Positions 1 through 7,658 of a DNA stretch of 52,919 nucleotides are shown here, one piece after another. Each line of letters begins with the position of its first letter. Within the stretch, counting starts at the first letter, position 1. The notes under the pieces are model-generated. The model had not been told where the DNA came from. It saw only the letters and a program-made list of their open reading frames with translations, and made no database searches. Origin of the DNA: Aquiflexum sp041751335 (GTDB lineage Bacteria > Bacteroidota > Bacteroidia > Cytophagales > Cyclobacteriaceae); assembly GCF_041751335.1 (NCBI RefSeq), contig NZ_JBGSXS010000387.1, positions 1-52,919 of the forward strand, written 5' to 3'. A program made the translations under genes and the position numbers.

Positions 1-1296
1 TCTGTAATACTGATAGCTCATTTCCCTAAGCCGAAGTTCCGAAAGGTTCAGGTAATCTTCATTAGTAACCCGGAGTGTTCCTTCTTCCAAAGCAAATCGG
101 AAAGCCTTACTTATCGCTTGTCCGTCTTGAATTTGATTGGCAATGACCACTAGGGTTCCGTTTACCGGGTTCCCTTCAAAGTATGGCCTTGCATTTTCCC
201 CAAAATCAAACATCTCCTTTTGCAAAAAGCGGTTTGTTTCTAAACCGTTTTCGTCTGTCAAAGAATATTGGTAAAGACTGGAGCCATAGTCCGACGAAGA
301 ATTTGAAGAAGGCTCGGAGGAATTGGTGGTTATTATTAGGTTTTCCTTAACCATATAGGCTGCATGGAAGATTGGAAACTGCGGTAAAACACCTGTTTGG
401 GGTAGTTCGAGCAGGAACTCGTTAAAAACTGGTGCCGCATCTGTACCGTAATTGGGTAGAAAATATAGGGTGTTGCATAAGTCTTGCCCCATCAACAGAT
501 CTCGGACACCATCGCCGTTCAGGTCTTGATAGAGGATGGAGTGCCCGCCTGAATGCTCAATGCGTGCCGTTTCCTGGGATGAAAGTTCAGCGGTAATGGG
601 CAAGCCCGTGCAGGTAAACCCAAAGGCGAAGATCCCGCAACCGCAAAATTCAAATCTTCCCCACCGAATTTGCGCAGAGGCAAATCCATCGATGTCCGCT
701 ACTCCTTTTCGTTCTATGCTCGTGTTGTTGTAAAGTTCCAAGTAATCCCCGGTAGCGAAGTTGAAGGTTAGAATATCCAAATCACCATCCCCGTCAATGT
801 CTGTAATCAATGGAATATCCAAGCTGTTGGCCGTTACGTTGGAGCCGTTGTCCAGACGGAGGAATGGCTGAGCCTCTTCCCATTCCAGCGTGGAGGATGT
901 TGCAGAAGTGATGTTTCTATATGCCTTGATCCCAAAGGGACTTCCTGTAAACAGGTCTTTGCGGCCATCTCCGTCAAAGTCAGCCAATACCAAAAATCCA
1001 CTTATATCAGATGGAAAAAAATAGCTGACTTGAGGTAAATGTTCAAATCCGCCATTCTCAATTTCCCGGAACACATTCAACATTCGTGAATTGATGTCCC
1101 AGACAATGTATTCTTCCGATCCGTCCCCGTTGACGTCCAAAGTCTGAATCTGTGCGGCATTGATGCCTCCGGCAAAAGGCATGGATAAGTTTTTGCCCTG
1201 GAAATCGGCCTGAATAGCTGTATTTAGTGTATATCGCTGCTGGGCGGAAGCCAAACCTAGCGTAAAGAATAAGACCAAGAGGCAAATGGGACGCAT
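1..1296 (-). CDS. Exported FG-GAP/VCBS repeat protein (3' end beyond window)
   Basis: This reading frame is open without a stop from an ATG at 1296 to the window edge (432 codons), so the C-terminus is missing. The first 18 residues form a clear signal peptide ending ASA|QQ. Four calcium-binding FG-GAP-type DxDGDGxxD loops are visible at about residues 54, 106, 166 and 258 (DVNGDG, DFDGDG, DIDGDG, DLNGDG), spaced as in beta-propeller repeats of surface or secreted proteins. A cysteine cluster (C218, C220, C229) lies between the third and fourth loops. In Bacteroidota such proteins are often secreted by the type IX system and then carry a C-terminal sorting domain, but that part is not in the window. 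The gene diverges from murF. The role is unknown; adhesion or carbohydrate contact is only a guess. Confidence 0.85.
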   Translation of the reverse strand, partial: MRPICLLVLFFTLGLASAQQRYTLNTAIQADFQGKNLSMPFAGGINAAQIQTLDVNGDGSEEYIVWDINSRMLNVFREIENGGFEHLPQVSYFFPSDISGFLVLADFDGDGRKDLFTGSPFGIKAYRNITSATSSTLEWEEAQPFLRLDNGSNVTANSLDIPLITDIDGDGDLDILTFNFATGDYLELYNNTSIERKGVADIDGFASAQIRWGRFEFCGCGIFAFGFTCTGLPITAELSSQETARIEHSGGHSILYQDLNGDGVRDLLMGQDLCNTLYFLPNYGTDAAPVFNEFLLELPQTGVLPQFPIFHAAYMVKENLIITTNSSEPSSNSSSDYGSSLYQYSLTDENGLETNRFLQKEMFDFGENARPYFEGNPVNGTLVVIANQIQDGQAISKAFRFALEEGTLRVTNEDYLNLSELRLREMSYQYYR

Positions 1297-1345
1297 GCGG
1301 TTTTAATTTTTAAAGTTAAACGATACTTTTTGATACCGGATATAT

Positions 1346-1353
1346 TACTTTTG
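1346..1353 (+). promoter_or_regulatory. Candidate -7 box for murF
   Basis: TACTTTTG fits the Bacteroidota -7 consensus TAnnTTTG and lies about 70 bases before the murF ATG. No convincing -33 TTTG is seen at the usual 19-20 base spacing, so this rests on the -7 box alone. Confidence 0.4.
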
Positions 1354-1423
1354 TTTTTATTCAAAAAGGGGTCAAAAAAAATTCCTTTTGAGGTATTGTT
1401 TCTATCGTTCTTCAATCCAATCC

Positions 1424-2719
1424 ATGGACATTCAACAACTATATAGACATTTTCTCGCATCAACAGGTGTGTCCACCGATACCCGGCAGATTGGACAAGG
1501 AAACCTTTTTTTTGCGCTCAAGGGCCCGAATTTCAATGCCAATACATTTGCGGCAACAGCTTTGGAGCAGGGTGCGTCAGCGGTTGTGGTAGATGAGACA
1601 GCCTATGTAGTGGACAATGATCCCCGATATATATTGGTTAAAGATGGGTTAAGGGCCTTGCAGGAGTTAGCGGCATTTCACCGGGAGCAGTTAAGTATTC
1701 CAATCGTGGCGTTGACGGGAAGTAACGGAAAAACCACTACAAAGGAGCTTCTCCAAACAGTCCTAAGTTGCAACTATAAAACCTTGGCGACCGTCGGAAA
1801 CTTGAACAACCATATTGGAGTGCCTTTGACCCTTCTGCGTATTACTGATGAGGTGGAAATTGCCATTATTGAAATGGGAGCCAACAAGCAGGGTGATATC
1901 CAGGAACTCTGTGATATAGCCAACCCAACCCATGGCTTTATCACGAATATTGGAAAAGCCCATTTGGAAGGGATGGGAGGTCCGGATGGCGTATTAAAAA
2001 CCAAAACGGAACTGTTTCAGCATTTACTGAAAAATTCAGGAAAAGTATTTATCAATACCCGGCAGCAGGTATTTTCCAATATGATTAGGAGGTTTGATTC
2101 CCCTGTACTTTTTCCGGAAAAGGGCAGTTTCTGCGAATTGGAAATGGTCGCAGCGGATCCCTTTGTAAGTATTCGGGTAAAGGGTAGCGAGGAAGTTTTT
2201 CACTCACAACTAATAGGGAGTTATAATTTTGACAACATCGCTGCGGCACTAACTGTGGGGAAGTTTTTCGGTGTTCCGTTAGCCGAGGCCGCAATGGCAA
2301 TATCCAATTACCGACCATCCAACATGCGCTCCCAACTCGTGGAGAAGCGCAGCAACCTTATCATTCTCGATGCGTATAACGCCAACCCATCTAGTATGGA
2401 AGAAGCGTTAAAAGCGTTCGATAAAATGGAAGGTAAATCCCACAAGATGGTCATCCTTGGGGATATGCTGGAGCTAGGGGAACATGCTGACGCTGAACAC
2501 CGGCAACTTGGAGAGATTCTTTCGGGGATGAATATTGACAAAATCTGCCTAAGCGGAAAGCTAATCCAATCCGCATTGGCAACGGCACCCAATGCACTAT
2601 ATTTCCCCGACCCTTTTTCGTTTAGAATTTGGCTTTCCGACTCTAAACTGGAAGATTATTTGATTTTGATTAAGGGAAGTAGGGGGATGAAGTTGGAGGG
2701 GTTGGTGGAGTATATTTAG
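1424..2719 (+). CDS. murF: UDP-N-acetylmuramoyl-tripeptide--D-alanyl-D-alanine ligase MurF
   Basis: MurF joins D-Ala-D-Ala to UDP-MurNAc-tripeptide in the cytoplasm, the last soluble step in making the peptidoglycan precursor. The 431-residue length is normal for the family. The N-terminal substrate domain carries the STDTRQI motif (residues 17-23), followed by the ATP-binding loop GSNGKTTT at 99-106, the MurF-type NLNNHIG and EMGANKQGDI motifs, and the C-terminal domain with DAYNANPSSM and GDMLELG. The frame is open upstream to a TTG at 1388, but the ATG at 1424 (MDIQQLY) fits family N-termini better. It is not beside other mur genes. Sampled 60-base lines are about half G+C, higher than pyrG or yidC in the same window. 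Confidence 0.96.
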   Translation: MDIQQLYRHFLASTGVSTDTRQIGQGNLFFALKGPNFNANTFAATALEQGASAVVVDETAYVVDNDPRYILVKDGLRALQELAAFHREQLSIPIVALTGSNGKTTTKELLQTVLSCNYKTLATVGNLNNHIGVPLTLLRITDEVEIAIIEMGANKQGDIQELCDIANPTHGFITNIGKAHLEGMGGPDGVLKTKTELFQHLLKNSGKVFINTRQQVFSNMIRRFDSPVLFPEKGSFCELEMVAADPFVSIRVKGSEEVFHSQLIGSYNFDNIAAALTVGKFFGVPLAEAAMAISNYRPSNMRSQLVEKRSNLIILDAYNANPSSMEEALKAFDKMEGKSHKMVILGDMLELGEHADAEHRQLGEILSGMNIDKICLSGKLIQSALATAPNALYFPDPFSFRIWLSDSKLEDYLILIKGSRGMKLEGLVEYI

Positions 2720-2737
2720 TTGTTGGCTCTCATTTAG

Positions 2738-2778
2738 AAGATACGTGTTGTAAATTTAAACCTCAACACGTATCTTTG
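2738..2778 (+). promoter_or_regulatory. Palindromic operator-promoter of the toxin-antitoxin pair
   Basis: A perfect 13-base inverted repeat has arms 2738-2750 (AAGATACGTGTTG) and 2764-2776 (CAACACGTATCTT). The left arm ends in a -33-like GTTG (2747-2750). After a 20-base spacer, a consensus -7 box TATCTTTG (2771-2778) lies largely within the right arm. The antitoxin ATG follows 18 bases later. An operator laid over both promoter elements is what antitoxin autorepression would need. The same repeat, followed by TTTGTTTT, could also end murF transcription. Confidence 0.65.
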
Positions 2779-2796
2779 TTTTAAATAAAAATTAAG

Positions 2797-3051
2797 ATGA
2801 ATACAAAATTGACATTGACTATTGAGAAGGAGGTTATAGAGATTGCTAAAAAATATGCAAAAGAAAAAGGGCAAAGCCTGTCAGAAATGGTTGAAAACTA
2901 TTTCAAATTTGTAGCCGTAGAGAGAATGAAAATTAAGGAAACGCAACTTTCTCCTAAAGTTCGAAAATTGAGGGGGATAATTAAAGCGAACGATAATCTT
3001 GACTACAAGCAAATATTACCGGAGGAACTTTCAAAAAAATATGGCGTATAA
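2797..3051 (+). CDS. DUF6364-type antitoxin
   Basis: The 84-residue protein opens with MNTKLTLTIEKEVIEIAKKY, a pattern typical of DUF6364 antitoxins: a short beta strand followed by a helix, as in ribbon-helix-helix DNA-binding domains. The rest is charged and would hold the toxin-binding tail (DYKQILPEELSKKYGV). Its last codons overlap the PIN-domain gene by 11 bases, a classical toxin-antitoxin layout. It probably neutralises the PIN ribonuclease and represses its own promoter through the inverted repeat just upstream. Family assignment is from sequence pattern memory. The partner gene and overlap make the antitoxin role likely. Confidence 0.8.
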   Translation: MNTKLTLTIEKEVIEIAKKYAKEKGQSLSEMVENYFKFVAVERMKIKETQLSPKVRKLRGIIKANDNLDYKQILPEELSKKYGV

Positions 3052-3472
3052 GCTTTTTGTTGACTCCGATGTGGTCATAGACTTTTTTACAGACAGAGAA
3101 CCTCATGCAAATCCTGAAAGTGAACTTTTTGAACTTAATGAGCAAGGACTGGTAACGATTTACTTATCAGCAGTAAGCATTAATAACATATACTATATTG
3201 TAAGGAGATTTTTAGGACACAAAAAAACAATTGAAGTTGTTGAAACGCTAACCGAAATGACCGAAATCGTTGGAACCACCAAAAAAGAAATTATTGAAGC
3301 CCTAAAAAACAATTTCTCAGACTATGAGGATTCCATTCAATATTCATCCGCTTTAACTATTAACGGTTTAGATGCTATTATTACACGGAATATTAAAGAT
3401 TATAAAAACTCCTCAATTGCGGTAATGACACCTTTAAATTTCCTGACTTTGAGAGCAAAAAACGAAAAGTAA
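3041..3472 (+). CDS. PIN-domain ribonuclease toxin (VapC-like)
   Basis: The 143-residue protein starts MAYKLFVDSDVVIDFF, a PIN-domain first strand with acidic D8 and D10. The later acidic positions are D94/D97 in SDYEDSIQ and D111 in LDAIITRN, giving the metal-binding acidic set of PIN nucleases. VapC-type toxins cleave tRNA or rRNA when freed from their antitoxin. The ATG at 3041 overlaps the end of the DUF6364 gene; the frame is open further upstream but that would lie inside the antitoxin. All catalytic acids seem present, so the toxin looks intact. Confidence 0.88.
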   Translation: MAYKLFVDSDVVIDFFTDREPHANPESELFELNEQGLVTIYLSAVSINNIYYIVRRFLGHKKTIEVVETLTEMTEIVGTTKKEIIEALKNNFSDYEDSIQYSSALTINGLDAIITRNIKDYKNSSIAVMTPLNFLTLRAKNEK

Positions 3473-3528
3473 CTGAGCGGAATATTTTGAAAGCAAGAAA
3501 GACAAAAAATGATAGGGCTACTAAGGAA

Positions 3529-3699
3529 ATGAGAAAAACAAGTTTAGCCGAGATGAAGGACAGATACATCGGCAAAGAAGGTACTCCTGAACGGGACCCT
3601 TACGAATACGAACTGAAAATGGAAGTATTGGGTAAAATGATTAAGTCTGCGAGAAAAGAACGAAACATGACGCATCAAACTATAAATATCAGAAAATGA
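3529..3699 (+). pseudogene. Truncated XRE/HigA-type HTH antitoxin
   Basis: The sequence MRKTSLAEMKDRYIGKEG, followed by TPERDPYEYELKM and IKSARKERNMT, matches the opening of HigA-like XRE antitoxins common in Bacteroidota. In those proteins the helix-turn-helix continues after the RKERN(L/M)T segment. Here it breaks off after MTH, reads QTINIRK and stops at 3699. The stop overlaps the ATG of the next gene (ATGA, 3696-3699). The DNA-recognition helix is therefore missing and no partner toxin gene precedes it. The break near 3670-3690 looks like a recombination junction at the left edge of the copper genes. The frame is open upstream into the PIN gene, so the true start is uncertain. Confidence 0.6.
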
Positions 3700-4256
3700 A
3701 AGTTTACATTAAGAATATGGTTTGTAACCGCTGCATAATGGTAGTGAAAAATGAACTGGAGAAAATTGGCTTTAGCCCTAAAAGTGTAAAATTAGGTGAA
3801 GTAGAATTTGAAGGAGAACTTAGTAATAACGAAAAAAGGGTCATAGATAATCACCTGCTGACTTTTGGATTTGAGCTTATTGATGACAAAAAAAGCAGGA
3901 TGATCGAGAAGATAAAGAATGTTATCATTGACCTGGTTCATCAACAGGATAATGAAATCAAAACCAACCTCTCCGATTTATTGAAGAACAGCCTAAATCA
4001 CGATTATAACTATTTATCCAATTTGTTTTCAGAAGTAGAAGGAATTACCATTGAAAAGTACTTAATAGCCCAGAAGATAGAAAAAGTAAAAGAGCTATTA
4101 GTGTATGATGAATTGTCTTTAAGTGAAATTGCTTACCAGCTAAAATATTCCAGTGTAGCCTATCTCAGCAATCAATTCAAGAAAGTAACCGGACTTACGC
4201 CCAGTCATTTCAAACAAATTAAGGAAGATAAAAGAAAACCGCTGGATAAGATATAA
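3696..4256 (+). CDS. AraC-family regulator with HMA-like N-terminus
   Basis: The 186-residue protein begins MKVYIKNMVCNRCIMVVKNE: a beta strand, a CxxC pair (C10, C13) and a helix, the arrangement of heavy-metal-associated (HMA) domains. The last 80 or so residues are an AraC-type double helix-turn-helix, with KVKELLVYDELSLSEIAYQL and YLSNQFKKVTGLTPSHFKQ. The pairing suggests a one-component regulator that senses copper or a related metal and controls the copA gene starting 84 bases downstream. The start codon overlaps the stop of the truncated antitoxin. The HMA-like domain is my reading of the motif and fold order; the AraC assignment is firm. Confidence 0.87.
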   Translation: MKVYIKNMVCNRCIMVVKNELEKIGFSPKSVKLGEVEFEGELSNNEKRVIDNHLLTFGFELIDDKKSRMIEKIKNVIIDLVHQQDNEIKTNLSDLLKNSLNHDYNYLSNLFSEVEGITIEKYLIAQKIEKVKELLVYDELSLSEIAYQLKYSSVAYLSNQFKKVTGLTPSHFKQIKEDKRKPLDKI

Positions 4257-4340
4257 TCTTACAAATCCCTTCCATAATTCCACAATAGCCACATTCGAAC
4301 TTGTTGCCAAATTTGCATAGACAAATTAATCAATAAGAAT

Positions 4341-6755
4341 ATGGCAACAAGTGATAAAGAAATAATTTACCTTCCCTTGGAAGATGTCGACAGTGAACAC
4401 TGCGCGTTAATAGTTGAAAAAGGACTTGGGCAAGTCAAAGGTGTCGAAAGTCATAAGGTGGAACTCAACAATCGTAGAGCAGCCGTTACTGTAAGCAATG
4501 ATAAAGCGATAGTAGAAGCTGTCAAAGCGGTTAAAGACCTTGGGTATGGCGTTACCACGATCAAAAGGACTTTTCCGGTATTGGGAATGACATGTGCCTC
4601 TTGCGCCGGGAGTACAGAAAGTATTGTGAAACACGAACCCGGTGTGGTCAATGCCTCTGTAAATTATGCTACCGGCAATCTTTCTGTTGAGTATCTGCCT
4701 AATATGACAGATGCTTTAAAGCTACAAAAAGCGGTTCAATCCATAGGCTATGATTTGTTAGTAGAGGATGAAGCCAAACAGCAGGAAAGTTTGGAAGCCA
4801 TTCATGCACAAAAATTCCAGAAACTTAGAAGCAGGACCATTTGGGCGGTAATATTATCAATACCGGTCGTAATTATCGGAATGTTTTTTATGGATATGCC
4901 AAAGGCCAATGAAATCATGTGGCTGTTTTCAACCCCCGTTGTACTTTGGTTTGGGAAAAGTTTCTTTATCAATGCCTGGAAGCAAACCAAGCACGGGTCT
5001 GCCAACATGGATACATTGGTCGCTTTGAGCACAGGAATTGCCTACATTTTCAGTGTATTCAATATGGTTTTTGCGGAATTTTGGCATCAAAGGGGATTGC
5101 ACGCCCACGTTTATTTTGAAGCCGCATCCGTTATCATCGCTTTTATTTTATTGGGCAAACTTCTTGAGGAAAAAGCCAAAGGCAATACCTCTTCCGCTAT
5201 AAAAAAACTTATGGGCCTGCAGCCCAAAAGCGTTGTGGTGGTTCAACCTGATGGAACAGAGAAACAGGTACCTATTGAGGATGTACATGCTGGCGACGTT
5301 ATCCTTGTAAAACCCGGTGAAAAAATAGCGGTGGATGGCATGGTAACTTCCGGTGCCTCTTATGTAGATGAAAGTATGCTCAGTGGTGAACCGATTCCGG
5401 TAGAGAAAAAAGAAAGGGAGAAAGTATTTGCAGGAACCATCAACCAAAAAGGAAGTTTCCAATTTAAAGCGGTAAATGTGGGCAAAGAAACAATGCTTGC
5501 CCAAATCATCAAAATGGTACAGGAAGCGCAGGGAAGCAAAGCACCTGTACAGAAACTGGTTGATAAGATTGCCGGTATTTTCGTTCCTGTTGTGATTGGC
5601 ATTGCCATTCTAACATTCATCGTTTGGTTGGTTTTGGGTGGTGATAACGGCTTAGTACAAGGACTGTTAGCAGCGGTTACCGTATTGGTAATTGCTTGTC
5701 CCTGTGCCTTGGGATTGGCAACACCTACAGCTATTATGGTCGGTGTCGGTAAAGGTGCTGAACAAGGTATTCTGATCAAAGATGCAGAAAGCCTTGAACT
5801 GGCTAAGAAAGTGAATGCCATTGTACTGGATAAAACAGGCACAATCACTGAAGGCAGACCATTGGTCACAGGGATTCAATGGTTGAATAACAATGATGCC
5901 ACCGCAAATATCCTCCTGGGTATAGAAAAGCAATCTGAGCATCCTTTGGCGGAAGCCGTGGTAACACACCTAGAGCGTGTGGAAACAATTGCCATAACGC
6001 AGTTTGAAAGCATCACTGGTAAAGGCGCAAAAGGAAATTACCAAAATGAAACCTATTTTGTTGGCAACAAAAAATTGCTGTTGGAAAATAAAATATCCAT
6101 CGCCGATGAGCTACTTCAAAAAGCCGAATCATGGGGAAAAGAATCTAGAACCGTAATCTGGTTTGCAAATAGTGGACAAGCACTTGCAGTAATCGCCATT
6201 TCTGATAAGATTAAAGAAACCTCGGTAGCAGCCATCAGGCAAATTCAGGAAATGGGCATTGAGGTGTATATGCTCACAGGTGACAATGAAGCCACTGCCA
6301 AAGCCATCGCAGAGCAAATGGGAATCATACATTATATGGCTGAAGTATTGCCCCAGCAGAAAGCCGACTTTGTGAGGGACATACAGAATAAGGGAAAAGT
6401 TGTGGCCATGGTGGGCGATGGAATCAATGATAGTACTGCCCTGGCAACTTCAGATGTAAGCATCGCCATGGGCAAGGGAAGCGACATTGCCATGGACGTA
6501 GCCAAAATGACCATCATTTCATCGGATCTTACCAAAATACCGGATGCTATCCGATTGTCAAAGCAAACGGTGTCTACTATCAAGCAAAATCTTTTCTGGG
6601 CATTTATTTACAATTTAATCGGCATCCCAATCGCCGCGGGAATCCTTTATCCAATCAATGGATTCTTGTTGAACCCTATGATTGCAGGTGCAGCCATGGC
6701 CTTGAGCAGTGTAAGCGTGGTCACCAACAGTCTGCGATTAAAATGGAAAAAATAA
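4341..6755 (+). CDS. copA: Copper-exporting P1B-type ATPase CopA
   Basis: This 804-residue inner-membrane pump exports Cu(I) at the cost of ATP. It has two N-terminal HMA-like domains: the first (about 8-75) lacks CxxC and keeps only C21, while the second has GMTCASC with C85 and C88. Membrane helices follow, with the ion-binding CPC at 453-455, the phosphorylation site D497 in DKTGT, the P1B-specific HP at 534-535, TGDN at 646-649 and GDGIND at 692-697. All catalytic motifs are present. It is followed by an HMA protein, a DUF3347 protein and a multicopper oxidase, as expected for a copper-defence set, and is preceded by the likely regulator. The start is an ATG after an 84-base gap that should hold its promoter. 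Confidence 0.96.
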   Translation: MATSDKEIIYLPLEDVDSEHCALIVEKGLGQVKGVESHKVELNNRRAAVTVSNDKAIVEAVKAVKDLGYGVTTIKRTFPVLGMTCASCAGSTESIVKHEPGVVNASVNYATGNLSVEYLPNMTDALKLQKAVQSIGYDLLVEDEAKQQESLEAIHAQKFQKLRSRTIWAVILSIPVVIIGMFFMDMPKANEIMWLFSTPVVLWFGKSFFINAWKQTKHGSANMDTLVALSTGIAYIFSVFNMVFAEFWHQRGLHAHVYFEAASVIIAFILLGKLLEEKAKGNTSSAIKKLMGLQPKSVVVVQPDGTEKQVPIEDVHAGDVILVKPGEKIAVDGMVTSGASYVDESMLSGEPIPVEKKEREKVFAGTINQKGSFQFKAVNVGKETMLAQIIKMVQEAQGSKAPVQKLVDKIAGIFVPVVIGIAILTFIVWLVLGGDNGLVQGLLAAVTVLVIACPCALGLATPTAIMVGVGKGAEQGILIKDAESLELAKKVNAIVLDKTGTITEGRPLVTGIQWLNNNDATANILLGIEKQSEHPLAEAVVTHLERVETIAITQFESITGKGAKGNYQNETYFVGNKKLLLENKISIADELLQKAESWGKESRTVIWFANSGQALAVIAISDKIKETSVAAIRQIQEMGIEVYMLTGDNEATAKAIAEQMGIIHYMAEVLPQQKADFVRDIQNKGKVVAMVGDGINDSTALATSDVSIAMGKGSDIAMDVAKMTIISSDLTKIPDAIRLSKQTVSTIKQNLFWAFIYNLIGIPIAAGILYPINGFLLNPMIAGAAMALSSVSVVTNSLRLKWKK

Positions 6756-6760
6756 AAGGT

Positions 6761-6783
6761 GTGAGATTAACAGTAAATCTCAC
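6761..6783 (+). terminator. Hairpin after copA, weak terminator
   Basis: GTGAGATT (6761-6768) pairs with AATCTCAC (6776-6783) across a seven-base loop, six bases after the copA stop. No T-run follows, so it may stabilise or attenuate the transcript rather than terminate it. Confidence 0.35.
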
Positions 6784-6899
6784 AAATCAAACAAGAAATA
6801 ACACAAGCCATACTCTTAAGAGAATAAGCAACTTTGTATCATATTCAACAGGATGCTGCAGCAATTAAATTTTAAATGAAAATCAAAAACATCAAAAAA

Positions 6900-7121
6900 A
6901 TGGAAAATCAAAATCTTCAATTTAAGACAAATATCAATTGTGGGGGTTGCGTGGCAGCCGTCAAATCACACCTGGACAATGCAGAAGGGATCTGCCACTG
7001 GGATGTCGACACAGGCAACAAGGATAAAATCCTGTCCATACATTCGGAAGGAATAACCTCAGCACAAGTGCTTGAAATCGTGGAAAAAGCAGGTTTTAAA
7101 GCCGAACCATTAACTAAATAA
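6900..7121 (+). CDS. Small HMA-domain metal-binding protein
   Basis: The 73-residue protein is a single HMA-type domain: a beta strand, then NCGGCVAAVKSHLDNAEG with the metal-binding Cys pair, and the closing strand-helix (VLEIVEKAGFKAEPLTK). Such free domains act as cytosolic copper chaperones that hand Cu(I) to P1B ATPases such as the CopA upstream. The usual GMxCxxC is altered to INCGGC, though the CxxC itself is kept. An in-frame ATG also exists at 6876 and would add eight basic residues; I prefer 6900, where the domain begins. A promoter-like CAACTTTG lies at 6829-6836. Confidence 0.88.
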   Translation: MENQNLQFKTNINCGGCVAAVKSHLDNAEGICHWDVDTGNKDKILSIHSEGITSAQVLEIVEKAGFKAEPLTK

Positions 7122-7148
7122 ATTATTAGCATATTAAATCTAAGACAA

Positions 7149-7631
7149 ATGGTAAAGTCATTTTTGTTACTCTCCTTCATGGTCATAGGATATGGTGCTC
7201 ATGCCCAAAATCCGAACAGTATTCTGGATCACTATATCAATGTGAAAAATGCGCTGGTAATCGGCAATGGCCACTCCGCATCCGCACACATCGAATCGCT
7301 GTACAACACAGTTAAGCAGGAAGAAAACTTTCCGCAAAAATCAGAGCTATTGAAATCATCTGAAAAATTGCTCAAGGCAGGCGACAATCTCGATAAACAA
7401 AGGGCTGCTTTTAATGATGTTTCTACCGCGATGTGGGACCTGGTCAAGGATTCTGATAAAGTACATGAAGTTGTATATTATCAATTCTGTCCGATGAAAA
7501 AGGCCTATTGGCTAAGCTATGAACAGGATATTAAAAATCCCTTTTACGGTTCCTCAATGCTGACTTGTGGTAAAGTTGTTGACATAAAAGAAAAAGACAA
7601 AAAGCCACAGGGAACTGTGAAGGCCAATTAG
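7149..7631 (+). CDS. Exported DUF3347 protein, likely copper-binding
   Basis: The 160-residue protein has a signal peptide (cleavage near AHA|QN, residue 19) and a DUF3347 body of helices (HYINVKNALVIGNG onward). The C-terminal half carries QFCPMKKAYWLSYE and then NPFYGSSMLTCG: the Cys-Pro-Met and Met-x-x-Cys elements look like copper ligands and recur in DUF3347 regions of periplasmic copper and silver efflux proteins. It lies 27 bases before the multicopper oxidase and 27 bases after the HMA gene, so the three are probably co-transcribed. A periplasmic copper-holding role is inference from motif and neighbours. Confidence 0.82.
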   Translation: MVKSFLLLSFMVIGYGAHAQNPNSILDHYINVKNALVIGNGHSASAHIESLYNTVKQEENFPQKSELLKSSEKLLKAGDNLDKQRAAFNDVSTAMWDLVKDSDKVHEVVYYQFCPMKKAYWLSYEQDIKNPFYGSSMLTCGKVVDIKEKDKKPQGTVKAN

Positions 7632-7658
7632 TCCTTTATACCCATAAAATTCCTTTAA

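Noticed and set aside
5360..5869. 169-codon open frame on the minus strand inside copA
   Set aside because: It lies wholly opposite conserved ATPase motifs and its translation shows no domain; a frame shadow.
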